A stretch of DNA of 64,000 nucleotides from CAZWCE01 sp964632505 (GCA_964632505.1 CAZWCE010000007.1:165007-229006); one strand, 5' to 3'; counted from the first letter of the stretch, positions 36,958-46,847 are shown. The notes: a model not told the origin generated them from the letters alone. A program made the numbers and translations.

Positions 36958-38536
36958 TGTAAAGCTTCCAAATATCTCCTGCCCCGACGGTCACGATCGC
37001 GTCGCCGGGAGTGGTATGCTCAGTCAAATAGTCTCGTATCGCGGCGATGGAGGAGAAGGTCGCCACCTTTCTCCCCGAGCGGTGGACTCTTTCGGCCAAC
37101 TGCTCGTGCGGCTCTTCTCCAGGAAGGATTTCTTCCCTCGCATGATACACGCTGGCGATGACAATGCAATCGGCCATGAGGAGGCTTTCGGCGAATTCGT
37201 GCAAAAAATGCCGAGTCCTGGAGGCTTGGTGGGGCTGAAACACGACCCAAATACGACGCTGGGGATACATCAGCCGGATCGTTTCCAGCGAAACGGCCAC
37301 CTCGGTCGGGTGGTGGGCATAATCGTCGATCAGCACCACGCCCCGTCGGGAGCCGACGACCTCCAGTCGGCGTCGCAATCCGCGAAAGCGAACCAACGCC
37401 TTTCTCAGCACGTGAGGCGGAACCCCGTTCTCGAACGCCAGCGCCACCGCGGCCAATGCGTTTTGCAGGTTGTGACGGCCCGGCACTTGCAGCGTGGTGG
37501 TGAACAAGTATTTCCCATGGTGGAAAACGTTCATCCTTCCGCGTCCCCGTCGCCACCGTGTGATATTTCCGGCCCAATCGGCCCCGGGATCCATCCCGAA
37601 CGTCTCCACCCGACAAGGCAACTCCCGCGTGATCTTCGGAATCCATTCGGCCTGGTAGGGCACGAACAGCGTCCCTTCCTGCCAAACCCGCTGGGCGAAC
37701 AGCGCAAAGGCATGTTCCAGTTGTTCCTCGTTCTCGTAGGAATCGAAATGATCCTGCTCGATCGAGGTGATCACGGCATTCTTGACCCACATATTGAGGA
37801 AGTTCGTGTTGTACTCGCAGGCCTCAACGATTAAATGGGGGCCTTGGCCGAGGTATCCTCCCAATCGACCGTTCCGGAATTCACCTCCAATGACGTAGGA
37901 GGGGTCGAGGCCGGCGGCCACCATCAGTTCGGCGGTCATCGCGGCGGTGGTCGATTTGCCGTGGGTCCCGGCAATGGCGATCCCCTGTTTTTGTTCGAGA
38001 AGCTCCCCCAAGACCTCGGCGTATCGCAAGGTCTTCATCGCGCAGCGGCCCGCTTTTTCCAATTCGGGATTTTCTTCGGGAATCGCATCGCTATGGATCA
38101 CCAGATCGGTTCCTTCCGGGAGATGATCGGCGGAATGTCCCTGGTGGATCCGGGAAGGTGGGGACGGAGAAGATCTCTCAGGAACCCCTCTGGACTCGGA
38201 CCCCGTCGGCGATTCCTCATCACGTTCTCGCGGTTCACGCTCCTTCGGTGGTGGAGATGCACCGTTCGACGAACGATCGCCTTCCGAGAAAATCACGCGG
38301 GAGGAGGCCTTCGAGGGAGAGGAGAGCGGGGCGATGTCGGGGGCGTCGAGCGAATCCGAGACGGACCACTCGGTCGAATCGGCCAGATCGCTGCCGGTGA
38401 CGTGCCATCCCGATTGCCGAAACAGTTCTGCCAGCGAGCGCATCCCCTGACCTTGAATGCCGATCAGGTGCACCTTGCCCCCTTTTCGAAGGTCGAAAGC
38501 CGGAGGCTCAGGTTGACGATTGCTCGAAGTGGTCAT
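36938..38536 (-). CDS. murC: UDP-N-acetylmuramate--L-alanine ligase with a disordered insert
   Basis: 532 residues against the usual 450-480. ATP-dependent addition of L-Ala to UDP-MurNAc. N-terminal Rossmann domain VHLIGIQGQGMRSLAELF; P-loop AGTHGKSTTAAM near 192; central VEACEYNTNF and TSIEQDHFDSY; C-terminal domain with DDYAHHPTEV. Between GSDLADS (residues 49-54) and HQGHSADHL (131 on), about 65-70 residues of Ser, Pro, Glu and Arg are inserted. The gene overlaps murB by 20 bases. It lies 245 bases after greA, with a terminator in between. Confidence 0.95.
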   Translation of the reverse strand: MTTSSNRQPEPPAFDLRKGGKVHLIGIQGQGMRSLAELFRQSGWHVTGSDLADSTEWSVSDSLDAPDIAPLSSPSKASSRVIFSEGDRSSNGASPPPKEREPRERDEESPTGSESRGVPERSSPSPPSRIHQGHSADHLPEGTDLVIHSDAIPEENPELEKAGRCAMKTLRYAEVLGELLEQKQGIAIAGTHGKSTTAAMTAELMVAAGLDPSYVIGGEFRNGRLGGYLGQGPHLIVEACEYNTNFLNMWVKNAVITSIEQDHFDSYENEEQLEHAFALFAQRVWQEGTLFVPYQAEWIPKITRELPCRVETFGMDPGADWAGNITRWRRGRGRMNVFHHGKYLFTTTLQVPGRHNLQNALAAVALAFENGVPPHVLRKALVRFRGLRRRLEVVGSRRGVVLIDDYAHHPTEVAVSLETIRLMYPQRRIWVVFQPHQASRTRHFLHEFAESLLMADCIVIASVYHAREEILPGEEPHEQLAERVHRSGRKVATFSSIAAIRDYLTEHTTPGDAIVTVGAGDIWKLYNEYFLR

Positions 38537-38591
38537 GGAAGTTGGCTTCGAAGGAGCGCCTTCGCTAAGAGGAACGATTCGCGGGACGGAG

Positions 38592-38621
38592 AAAAGAAAA
38601 AATCCGGCCGACGCTCGGCCG
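38592..38621 (-). terminator. Intrinsic terminator after greA (minus strand)
   Basis: On the minus strand CGGCCGA pairs with TCGGCCG (38615-38621 and 38605-38611) around a 3-base loop and is followed by attttttctttt. It lies between the greA stop and the murC start, so the mur pair has its own promoter in a very short space or relies on read-through. Confidence 0.82.
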
Positions 38622-38781
38622 TCTTCGACGCATGCACCCTCGATGCCTCCGGGGGCTCAGGAGAACCCGAGAGAGGGGAAATGGACCTCGCCGGGCTACG
38701 ATGGAGACACCTTAGCCCTACCATCGAATCGGGGATCGATCAACGTGTGCTCCCCATGCTTTCGTTGATCAAACGGCCCAC

Positions 38782-39261
38782 TCATTCGCCGTAATCGACT
38801 TTCAGTACTTTGTATTTCCGAACCCCCGCCGGTACCTGGATCTCGGCAACATCCCCCACCTTCTTGCCCAAAAATCCCTGCGCCAGAGGACTGGTCACCA
38901 AGATCTTTCCTTCAAGATAGTCCTCTTCGCCGGCGCCGACCAGGGTGTATTCGTCTTCGTCGCCCATTTCGAGATCTTCCACCACGATCGTCGCACCGAA
39001 CCGAATTTCGCCCTTCGGCATGTCGGCCGGATCGATGATCGTCGCGCGCGAGAGTTTAGCGTTCAGATCATTGATTTTCGCTTGCAGCATTCCCTGGCTT
39101 TCCCGGGCACCATGGTACTCGGCGTTCTCTTTCAAATCGCCTTCCGCGCGGGCATTGGCCAAACGCTCGAGAATCAAGGGCATCTCTTCCTTTTCGAGAC
39201 GCTCCGCCTCGCTTTTCAACTTATTGTACCCTTCACGTGTCATCGGGATGGCATCACTCAT
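38782..39261 (-). CDS. greA: Transcription elongation factor GreA
   Basis: 159 residues, standard length. Rescues backtracked RNA polymerase by stimulating transcript cleavage. The N-terminal coiled coil contains REGYNKLKSEAERLEKEEMP and the acidic tip region ARAEGDLKENAEYHGARE; the C-terminal FKBP-like domain has FGATIVVEDLEMGDEDEYTLVG and SPLAQGFLGKKVGD. It precedes murC-murB on the same strand and is followed by its own terminator. Confidence 0.96.
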   Translation of the reverse strand: MSDAIPMTREGYNKLKSEAERLEKEEMPLILERLANARAEGDLKENAEYHGARESQGMLQAKINDLNAKLSRATIIDPADMPKGEIRFGATIVVEDLEMGDEDEYTLVGAGEEDYLEGKILVTSPLAQGFLGKKVGDVAEIQVPAGVRKYKVLKVDYGE

Positions 39262-39913
39262 TTTGCTTTTTCCTTATCACAGCCTGAATCACACGATCGT
39301 TCCCCTCCAAGGGGGAGGGGCAATATTCGACGTTTTCCTGGAGAAGTGCGCGGCGGGGGAAATCGCCGTTTTCGCCGCACCGGCTTCCCGAATTGCTAAC
39401 CGATTGAAATGAAATGTACTCCGCGGGGAAAAATTCGTTTCTAATCAACCATTCTACCGGGCGTCCGCCCAGCGGGACGTAAAAAACGAGCTTAATGCCT
39501 TTTCCAACTCCTTGCAAGAGTGTTTTCAGGCGTCTTCGAACGGACCTCTCAGTCGATTCGGCTTCATGGAGGCATCAAAGGCTATTCTGAATCGAACAAT
39601 ATTTTAATGAAAAACATTTCCGCCAAAAATAGGGGGCTCGCTTTTTTCATGGCTTCCTCGACCTTCGTGCGCCTTTTTTCCTTCCAAAAACGTCGATGCA
39701 CCCCTCCCAAACCTCCCGGAATACCATCGAAAAACCGCTTTTGTGAATATAGAAAATTCAGTAAGACTTTGACGGTTGTCCGGCTCATTCCGAAGAAAGA
39801 GAATATGATCGTCGATAAAAAAGTAGTCACTTGGCCGAAGAACACTCAAAGGGTGCTGTTTTCTCCGAGGGAAAACGCTCGAGACATCCCATCGAACATT
39901 GCCTGGGGCTGCA
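39262..39913. other. 652-base divergent region between greA and the PAP2-like gene
   Basis: Relatively A/T-rich, with no supported gene. It must contain the greA promoter (minus) and the PAP2-like gene promoter (plus). Short open frames in both directions have no domain and no ribosome binding site. Confidence 0.4.
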
Positions 39914-41266
39914 ATGAACATCAATGATCAAAAACGTAAAACAAAACGTCCGGCACATCTGATCATGTGGCAGTGGTCGATCGTGTGTGTGGCCGTTTTC
40001 GTCGGCGAGGGATCCGCCTTCGGTCAAACCTATTATTCTCCCTCCCTTTCAGAGAGTTCATCAACGCCCAGGATCGGCAGCGACGTCCCATTTTCCGGCC
40101 ACCCCCCCTCGTTCGAGAGGCGAGTTTCTTCCGATTCCTTCGTCCCGACCGACACGAACATTCCGTTTCAGGCCATCCCCACGGCCCCCAACACTTCGCT
40201 GCCTACCACCCAAACCTCCCATTCCACCCACTCTACCGCGATGCGAAGCCACGCGGGCGCATCCTCTTGGGGGAATCTCCCTTCCGGCTCTGGAAATACC
40301 GATACCATCTCCGACATCACTCCCGCGGCGCCATCGTCGTTCCGTTTTCGGTCCTCCAGCGTTCCTCTCGCCATGCACTCGAAGCGGCAATCGGGAACGT
40401 ACGATTCCTTGTCGCCGCCGAGCTCAACGCAACAGGCCGTCCCTCGCTCGATCGATCCCCGTCTCCATCCCGTCCGATGTGAGACAGAGCATTCTTACCC
40501 GAGGATGGCCCACTGCGAGCGGCCTTTCCGGACTTCCATGCGCGAGGAGTACAGGAGAGTCTGTGACGATCATCGGAATTTCTACCGGTGGAGCACTTTA
40601 TGGAATTACAGCTTGGCGCTCGGTGGGGGGGCCGTGTTGGCGAACAGTCCTCTCGATGGAGATTTTCAAAACTGGTACCAGGACGATGTCCGCAGTTCGG
40701 GCACCGATGATTTCGCCTCGTTTGTCAAGACGTTCGGCGAGGGACATATCTTCATTCCGAGCTTCGCCATCATGACCGTCACCGGACGCTATCTCGACCA
40801 ACGCAACCCCTGCTCATCCTACACGAATTCCCTTACCGATTTCGCTTCCCGCACCACCCGAGGATATCTGGTGGGGGCCCCCTCCCTGCTTTTCGGGCAA
40901 TACGCCCTGGGGGCTTCCCGGCCGTGCGATCATCGACCTTGGGGATCGAAATGGCAACCGTTCCAGGATGAAAACTCGATTAGTGGTCATGCTTTCATCG
41001 GGGCAACTCCGTTCATCACCGCGGCTCAAATGAGCGAGTCGAAGTGGCTCAAGGGAACCTTCTACCTTTGCTCGACCATGACCGCGTGGTCCCGAGTGAA
41101 CGACGACAAGCATTACCTCTCTCAAATCTGCCTGGGATGGTATCTCTCGTACCTCTCGTGCCGGGCGGTCTCTCAAACCGAGGGAGGTTGGCAAGGGAAA
41201 GGATTGACCCTCTTCCCGCTCATCGAACCCGAGGGAGTAGGCATGGGCATCCATTATCAGCGCTGA
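39914..41266 (+). CDS. Exported/membrane PAP2-superfamily-like protein
   Basis: 450 residues from ATG 39914 (GGGG 6 bases upstream). A signal anchor or signal peptide (about residues 15-37, IVCVAVFVGEGSAFG), then about 160 Ser/Thr/Pro-rich residues, then a PAP2 phosphatase-like region. Motif C1 is ALGASRP near 334 but lacks the Lys seven residues earlier; C2 is ISGHAF near 358; C3 is SRVNDDKHYLSQ near 393, where the last residue of SR-x5-H-x3-D is Gln instead of Asp. Ser-Gly-His and the second His are kept. Substrate would be a lipid phosphate or similar; activity is uncertain given the missing residues. Confidence 0.75.
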   Translation: MNINDQKRKTKRPAHLIMWQWSIVCVAVFVGEGSAFGQTYYSPSLSESSSTPRIGSDVPFSGHPPSFERRVSSDSFVPTDTNIPFQAIPTAPNTSLPTTQTSHSTHSTAMRSHAGASSWGNLPSGSGNTDTISDITPAAPSSFRFRSSSVPLAMHSKRQSGTYDSLSPPSSTQQAVPRSIDPRLHPVRCETEHSYPRMAHCERPFRTSMREEYRRVCDDHRNFYRWSTLWNYSLALGGGAVLANSPLDGDFQNWYQDDVRSSGTDDFASFVKTFGEGHIFIPSFAIMTVTGRYLDQRNPCSSYTNSLTDFASRTTRGYLVGAPSLLFGQYALGASRPCDHRPWGSKWQPFQDENSISGHAFIGATPFITAAQMSESKWLKGTFYLCSTMTAWSRVNDDKHYLSQICLGWYLSYLSCRAVSQTEGGWQGKGLTLFPLIEPEGVGMGIHYQR

Positions 41267-41336
41267 ATCGTTCCGCTTGGGAACCCTTCTGCCGGAACGC
41301 TGTCGAAAACAACGGGAAGCGACTCGACGAAAGTGC

Positions 41337-42554
41337 CTACCGAATCAGTCTCAAACCGACCATGAAGGTTTCGCTCGGGTAGACATCGCCGGTGACGCTC
41401 TCGTAACGCACCAACCGCTCGAACAGATAGCCGACTTCTAAGGCGAGGATCTTGTTCTTCATTTGGTGGAAGGGATCCTCCGTTCGCCGCTCGGCTCCGA
41501 GAACGACGCGGTAATCGCGATAACTGGCCACATCGCAAGAGGAATCGGCACGCCGTATCGCCCAGATTCCCCCCGTGAGCCCCCCGCCCACGTAGAGCCA
41601 ATCCGTCTTCTTCTCGGAATCGGGTTCTCCCCACCACCGGAAGCGCTGGGAGATTTTCGGCTGGGGAAAGAGAAGGTCGACCTCGAGATCCTCGTTCGGT
41701 CGCCACATGATTCCTCCGACCGGGAGGACACGGATATCGGAACGATCGAGATAAGAAACGCCGAAAAGGAGCGTCGAGCGAGGATTGAACTCCCAAATGC
41801 CCGCTGCCTGACCGGTGATCCGCAGCGCGTCGCCGATGTCTTGATTGTAGTCGCTGTTCCAACTCGGAGCCACGGCCAGAGTGCCTTTGAATCGCTCGGT
41901 GAGCGGCCTGATCCACCGGAAGTGTATTTCAGAGGCATGCACCACATCGGGAAAATCGGCGGTTCCTTTCCATTGGATAAAGCGTGTTTCGTGAGAGGGA
42001 GTCACCAGAAGCGGCGACTTCTCCGTAAAAAAGGGAAAAGCAAGCTGGGCCTCGATTTTCACGGTGGTCATACCCATCTGCTGCTTTCCGGAACCGACGT
42101 CGGCCCATTCGCCGAAGACGGAATAACTGCGGAACATGCGCATCCAATCCGGCGGCTCGGTCTCCACCACGCCGTCGCCGACATGCCCCACCGAACTCGG
42201 GGAACCTTGCCATGGAGATCCATCCGGATTCACCGGGGGAAAGGGTTCGCTTTCGCCGGGAAACACCGCCCCGGGGGTCTCCAGGTTTTCCGGCGCGGAA
42301 AGGCCGTAAGCATTCGAGGGAGGGGGAGAGAATGACGGCGATTCGGAAAACGAATGTTCGTACAGCGTCGTTCCACTCGCGGGAGGGGCCAAAACGGGGG
42401 CGGAGGCCGATTCGCGTCGCTCGTCTCGGTGCCCGTCGAGTGCTTGCGCGAAAAGGATGGTCGGAAAAGCGGATAGCATGAACCAGAAGGCGAGCGCCGG
42501 ATGCAGCAGCGCGCGGCGGCAAAATGGGCTCACGGAAAAGCCGTCTCGTCCCAT
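41337..42554 (-). CDS. Predicted outer-membrane beta-barrel protein (DUF6268-like), paralog 2
   Basis: 405 residues from the ATG at 42552-42554, chosen because the signal peptide starts just after it (FWFMLSAFPTILFAQA, cleavage near residue 39); no strong Shine-Dalgarno is seen. A Pro/Ser-rich stretch of about 90 residues is followed by an alternating beta-strand region with LAFPFFTEKSPLLVTP, FGVSYLDRSDIRVLPVGG, WRPNEDLEVDLLFPQPK and a final strand VGLRLIR. The order of these blocks is shared with the gene at 42694-44283, so the two are tandem paralogs, 139 bases apart on one strand. Function unknown. Confidence 0.78.
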   Translation of the reverse strand: MGRDGFSVSPFCRRALLHPALAFWFMLSAFPTILFAQALDGHRDERRESASAPVLAPPASGTTLYEHSFSESPSFSPPPSNAYGLSAPENLETPGAVFPGESEPFPPVNPDGSPWQGSPSSVGHVGDGVVETEPPDWMRMFRSYSVFGEWADVGSGKQQMGMTTVKIEAQLAFPFFTEKSPLLVTPSHETRFIQWKGTADFPDVVHASEIHFRWIRPLTERFKGTLAVAPSWNSDYNQDIGDALRITGQAAGIWEFNPRSTLLFGVSYLDRSDIRVLPVGGIMWRPNEDLEVDLLFPQPKISQRFRWWGEPDSEKKTDWLYVGGGLTGGIWAIRRADSSCDVASYRDYRVVLGAERRTEDPFHQMKNKILALEVGYLFERLVRYESVTGDVYPSETFMVGLRLIR

Positions 42555-42693
42555 CTTGTTGCCAGGTTTTTCTAAAAGGTCAGACACAAGCTTCCTCGCG
42601 ATTCGACGATCGTTCGGGGATGATTCCAATGTTGATCCCAGGGTGTCTCTTCTTCCGGCATTCTGAGATGCAGGAATGGGACTCAGCGAAGAC

Positions 42694-44283
42694 TCAGTAG
42701 GCGAACATCGATCGCAAGTAGACGGTCGTATTCGGTTCCGCCCACGCCTCGCCGTCGGCGTAGAGTTCCCGCTGGAAGGCCAAGCCCACTTCGAACGCCC
42801 CGTCGATCGAATTCTGGTTATCGAATTCGAGCCCGACGCCGACGCGGAAGTCGTTGTAGTCGGTTCGAAGCACTTCATTCTGGTAGGCGATCGACCAACT
42901 GCCGCCGCCATAATCTCCCCCGACATACCCCCACCAATCGGTCGTATTCACGGTGACCAGTCTCTTGGAAAGCTTGGGATCGGGGAAGATGATGTGCCAG
43001 ATGATGTCATCGTTCGGTTGCCAGACGATTCCGCCGCTGGGAAGTAGTTTGATTCGAGCCCGATCGAGATAGATCACGCCGAGTTTGGCGGTGACCGCGG
43101 GGGTCATGACGACACTGAGCATGCCGCGTCCCTGAATCCGGATGCTCTCGGTCGTCACTTCCTCGAAATCGGAAAACACGCCGATTCGTGCCCAGGTTTC
43201 GGCCCCGAACGTCTGGTTGAACTGCGGTTCCATGCCGGCGTCGATATAGGCATCGAACGTTTTGGCGGGAAAATGACGCTTATGCACCGGAGGCCCCTCC
43301 GGACCGTTCCACAGATGAAAGCCGAAGCCGGGAGCGACAAACAAGGGAGAGCCCTCGGGAAGCCAGGAAAACGGGATCGCGAACTGCGCTCGAAAATCGA
43401 ATTCGTTGATCCCGAGCTCATCGGAGGCGGTTCCCGGCATCCAAAGATAATCAACTCCCACGGTGTCGAGAAAACGCTGCGCCTCCTGCACGGAATGGGA
43501 GAAGGAGAAGGGAGCCGAAGAACTGGGCGACGGGGTGACCGGTTGCTGGGGAAACAAGCCTTGAGAACCCGGCACTGCGTAGGGATCGAAGGAAGGCGAG
43601 GCCGGTGTGAGGCCGGGATTCGTCGAGGGGCCGACGCCGCCTTGCGGAGCGTACGGTGGTGTGGATCCCGGGGGGTACGCTCCCGGAGGAGCGGTTCCCA
43701 CCGAGCCCGGAGCGTAACCACCTCCCGGCGGAGCCGAGGAAGACGGAGCGGGGGAATACTGGGAGGAATTTGGAGAGGACCAACTCGACGTATTCTGCGC
43801 AAGCCGTGGATATCCCGAGCGCGCACGAACGGCCTGCCAGTACGGCTCATTTTCCCCCACAGCTTGGCCGCCGCCGACCGCATTTCGGGGGCCGGCATTT
43901 CGCCACCCTTCGGTAAAACGCCGAGCGAGGTTCTCCGAGGAATTGGTTTCCTGCGGCGTGGAAGCTCCAGTGGCGTTGGGAGAAACGGAGGTCGTCGCGG
44001 AAGACGAAGAAGATTGATAGGGGCGAGCCGCATTAGGCGATGCCTCCGACGGAGAGGCATTCTCTCCCGACGTCCGTGATGCCGTCGACGGGATGCCTCG
44101 CGGACGAAAATCGAGTACAATATTATCCGCCACTCGGAGGGAAGGTGTCACCGGATTCCCTCTTTCGGTGGAAGACGAGGAATCTGTCTGCGCCGACACG
44201 GGAAGGCAGAAAGTCGTCGTCACGATCAGGAGGATCATCCATTGATTGATGCCCCATCCCATATTTTTCCGTCTCGTATTCAT
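42694..44283 (-). CDS. Predicted outer-membrane beta-barrel protein (DUF6268-like), paralog 1
   Basis: 529 residues; a signal peptide (WMILLIVTTTFCLPVSAQ) ends near residue 32. ATG 44283 is taken; the second ATG at 44262 would also keep the signal peptide. About 230 residues of Ser, Pro, Gly, Ala low-complexity sequence precede the barrel, which has FAIPFSWLPEGSPLFVAPGF, LGVIYLDRARIKLLPSGG, WQPNDDIIWHIIFPDPK and ends in VYLRSMFAY with an aromatic terminus typical of outer-membrane barrels. These blocks align one by one with the downstream gene. Probably transcribed together with it. Confidence 0.8.
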   Translation of the reverse strand: MNTRRKNMGWGINQWMILLIVTTTFCLPVSAQTDSSSSTERGNPVTPSLRVADNIVLDFRPRGIPSTASRTSGENASPSEASPNAARPYQSSSSSATTSVSPNATGASTPQETNSSENLARRFTEGWRNAGPRNAVGGGQAVGENEPYWQAVRARSGYPRLAQNTSSWSSPNSSQYSPAPSSSAPPGGGYAPGSVGTAPPGAYPPGSTPPYAPQGGVGPSTNPGLTPASPSFDPYAVPGSQGLFPQQPVTPSPSSSAPFSFSHSVQEAQRFLDTVGVDYLWMPGTASDELGINEFDFRAQFAIPFSWLPEGSPLFVAPGFGFHLWNGPEGPPVHKRHFPAKTFDAYIDAGMEPQFNQTFGAETWARIGVFSDFEEVTTESIRIQGRGMLSVVMTPAVTAKLGVIYLDRARIKLLPSGGIVWQPNDDIIWHIIFPDPKLSKRLVTVNTTDWWGYVGGDYGGGSWSIAYQNEVLRTDYNDFRVGVGLEFDNQNSIDGAFEVGLAFQRELYADGEAWAEPNTTVYLRSMFAY

Positions 44284-44480
44284 TTTAGCTATTTTGCAAA
44301 CGAAAGGATGCGCCTATAGGCCCGAAGAAGAGTAGAAATGGCTGAATATCAAACTTTCGGAAGGGAGTCAAGGCGAATTGCGCCGCTTTACTCCCCCGAA
44401 ACATGAAGCATCCTTTCGAAGAGCCGTTCGAAACACCGCCGCATCGGTGAACCTGGGAAACCACCGCGAAACACAAGACG

Positions 44481-45260
44481 ATGGATCATCTCAACAAACT
44501 GTACCGCTGCAAATTTCTTTCCCGCGTCATTTATCGGGAGGAGCTCTCCTCGACCAACGATTTCGCCAAGGATCTGGTTTCTCGAGGAGAATTGCCCGAA
44601 CTGCCTCTGTTGATTCTTGCCGAGCGACAGACCCGAGGCCGTGGTCGCGGGCGGAACAGGTGGTGGTCGGCCGAGGGAGCCGTAACCATGAGCCTGGTAT
44701 TCAATCCGAGTGTTTTCGGGATCACCCGAGACATGTCCCCGCTCTTCTCCTGCTCCGTGGCGTTCGCTCTGCTGCGCGCCCTGGAAAAAGAATACACTGC
44801 TTATCGGAAGAAATGGGAATATCACTGGCCGAACGACATCGATCTCGAAGGCAAGAAGGTCTCCGGCATGCTCTTGGAATCTCCCTCGCCTCAGGTCAGC
44901 ATCCTTGGGGTCGGCATCAATGTGAATCAATCGATGAGGACCGCCCCCGAGGAAATCCGTCGTCGGAGCATCTCCTGCCGGGATTGTTTCGGGGAAGAGA
45001 TTTCACGCACCGCCCTGGTGCTTCGCTTCCTGGAGGAACTGGAAAAGGTGCTGACCGAGATCTCCAGTCAGCCCGGAGCCATCATCGACGGGCTCAACCG
45101 GCGATGCATGCAACGGGATCGCGAAATTCTGCTCGAAGATCACGACGCCACCTTCTCGGGACGATGCCTCGGCATCGCTCGCGACGGAGCACTCTTGCTG
45201 AAAACGGAACAAGGGACGCAGTCGTTCTATTCGGGGTCGACGCGGCTTCTCGAATCTTGA
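44481..45260 (+). CDS. birA: Biotin--[acetyl-CoA-carboxylase] ligase (no DNA-binding domain)
   Basis: 259 residues. Activates biotin and attaches it to the carboxyl carrier protein. The core motifs are visible: STNDFAKD, the adenylate loop RQTRGRGRGRNRW, KWEYHWPNDIDLEGKKVSGML with the catalytic Lys, and LGVGINVNQ. The N-terminal helix-turn-helix of the bifunctional BirA repressor is absent. Converges with gntP, stops 27 bases apart. No biotin synthesis gene is nearby. Confidence 0.93.
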   Translation: MDHLNKLYRCKFLSRVIYREELSSTNDFAKDLVSRGELPELPLLILAERQTRGRGRGRNRWWSAEGAVTMSLVFNPSVFGITRDMSPLFSCSVAFALLRALEKEYTAYRKKWEYHWPNDIDLEGKKVSGMLLESPSPQVSILGVGINVNQSMRTAPEEIRRRSISCRDCFGEEISRTALVLRFLEELEKVLTEISSQPGAIIDGLNRRCMQRDREILLEDHDATFSGRCLGIARDGALLLKTEQGTQSFYSGSTRLLES

Positions 45261-45287
45261 AACGTGTCGGGCACTCGCCGGACGACT

Positions 45288-46847
45288 TCAAACCAAGGGA
45301 ATCAGTCGGGAAAGGACGACACACACGACGAACCCGGAAACTCCCATGAGGATATGGAGAATGGTCCAGGACTTCAGGGTATCGGTTTCCGAGATGCCTC
45401 CCATGCGGCAGAAGAGCCAGAAACCGCTGTCGTTCATCCAGGAGAAGACGAGCGAACCGCTGCCGATCGCCGCGCAGAGATAGGCGGGATGACATCCCAA
45501 CTCTTCGGCGGTGATGCCCATCGAGGCGATGATGGCGGAGGTGGTGATCATGCTCGTGGTGCTGGAGCCTAAGGAAATCTTCATCGCCGAAGCGAGTCCG
45601 AACGCCAACATCAAGATGAAAATTCCCGAGGCGGCGATCTCGCCGTTCTCGCCGGGTCCGATCAATTCGCTGACGTGACCTCCCACGCCCGCCTCCTGGA
45701 GCATCTGCCCGAAGGCGCCTCCCGCCGCGGTGATCAAAATGATGATCCCGCCATCCATCAGCGCCATTTCCAGGGAACGATTCAACTCCATCAACGGGAG
45801 CTTCTTGTGCCACAGGAGCAGGACGATCGAAGCCGCGGCCGCCAGAATCAGGGCGAGGTCCTTATTCCCAATCGTCGCCATCACCGCTTGCAAAGACGCC
45901 GGACGATCGGAGGAAGCCTCCTCCAGTGCCTCCGATTCGACCGGAGCGTCCTGATCGGCTTCCATCGTTGTAACGGCCGCTTCCTTCGGCTTTTCCTTCG
46001 CCTGGAGCCACATCTCCATGATGGTGTTCGAGGAGATCAACACCACCGGCAGCAGCACCGGCAACAGCGAAAGCCACAACGGCGGCAGCTTGGCATCGAT
46101 CCGGCGATCGGCTTTTTCGAGGACCTCCTCGGACGACTCGCCTTCTTCACGGGGATCGACATGGAAGCGAATCGAGGGGTTCGGCAAATACCAGTTGATC
46201 AGGTGGCACGCGAGCAGCCCCACCGGAAAGAGCAGAACGCCGATCATGCCGCCGACGAGCATCATGTTTCCGAAAGAGACTCCGAGGGTTTCGGAAACGA
46301 TCAACGGACCGGGAGTCGGCGGCACCAAGGTGTGGGTGATCATCGCTCCGGCGGCGGTCGCCATGAGGCAGAGCATGTAATTCTTGCCGATTTTTTCATA
46401 GAAGGAACGGGCCAGAGGGACCAGGAGGTAGAAGACGGTGTCGAAAAAGACCGGCACCGAGAGGACGAATCCGCTGCCGACCAGTGCCGAGGGAACCCGA
46501 TGGGCCCCGAAGAGGCGAGCGAAGGCCCGAATGATTCGGTCGGCGGCTCCACTATCCATCAAACATCGCCCGATGATCGCGGCCATCGCGATGACGATGC
46601 CGATCTTGCCGGCCATCGTTCCGAACGCCTCCGCCACGCGGGGAATTTTCTCGGTCAACTCGCCGGGCGCCCGAAGACTGATCACCAGCGCCGCGGTGAT
46701 CAGCGAAAGGAACGCGTTCATCCGGAGCACGAGAATCATGCCGACCACGACCAGCAACCCGATGACCAACGTTCCCAGGGGACGATTGAAGAACTCCACG
46801 ATCGATCCGATATTCGCGGCCAATGGAAGAAGATGCAGCGTCGCCAT
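45288..46847 (-). CDS. GntP family permease
   Basis: 519 residues from ATG 46845-46847 with GGGAGCGG upstream. About twelve hydrophobic helices; the family signatures AGKIGIVIAMAAIIGRCLMDSG and HTLVPPTPGPLIV are clear. GntP carriers import gluconate or related sugar acids with protons. A charged stretch of about 40 residues rich in Glu, Lys and Ala (around residues 300-340) is inserted between membrane segments. It is downstream of the PfkB kinase on the same strand (239 bases), which suggests uptake and phosphorylation of one sugar acid. The substrate is not determined. Confidence 0.9.
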   Translation of the reverse strand: MATLHLLPLAANIGSIVEFFNRPLGTLVIGLLVVVGMILVLRMNAFLSLITAALVISLRAPGELTEKIPRVAEAFGTMAGKIGIVIAMAAIIGRCLMDSGAADRIIRAFARLFGAHRVPSALVGSGFVLSVPVFFDTVFYLLVPLARSFYEKIGKNYMLCLMATAAGAMITHTLVPPTPGPLIVSETLGVSFGNMMLVGGMIGVLLFPVGLLACHLINWYLPNPSIRFHVDPREEGESSEEVLEKADRRIDAKLPPLWLSLLPVLLPVVLISSNTIMEMWLQAKEKPKEAAVTTMEADQDAPVESEALEEASSDRPASLQAVMATIGNKDLALILAAAASIVLLLWHKKLPLMELNRSLEMALMDGGIIILITAAGGAFGQMLQEAGVGGHVSELIGPGENGEIAASGIFILMLAFGLASAMKISLGSSTTSMITTSAIIASMGITAEELGCHPAYLCAAIGSGSLVFSWMNDSGFWLFCRMGGISETDTLKSWTILHILMGVSGFVVCVVLSRLIPLV

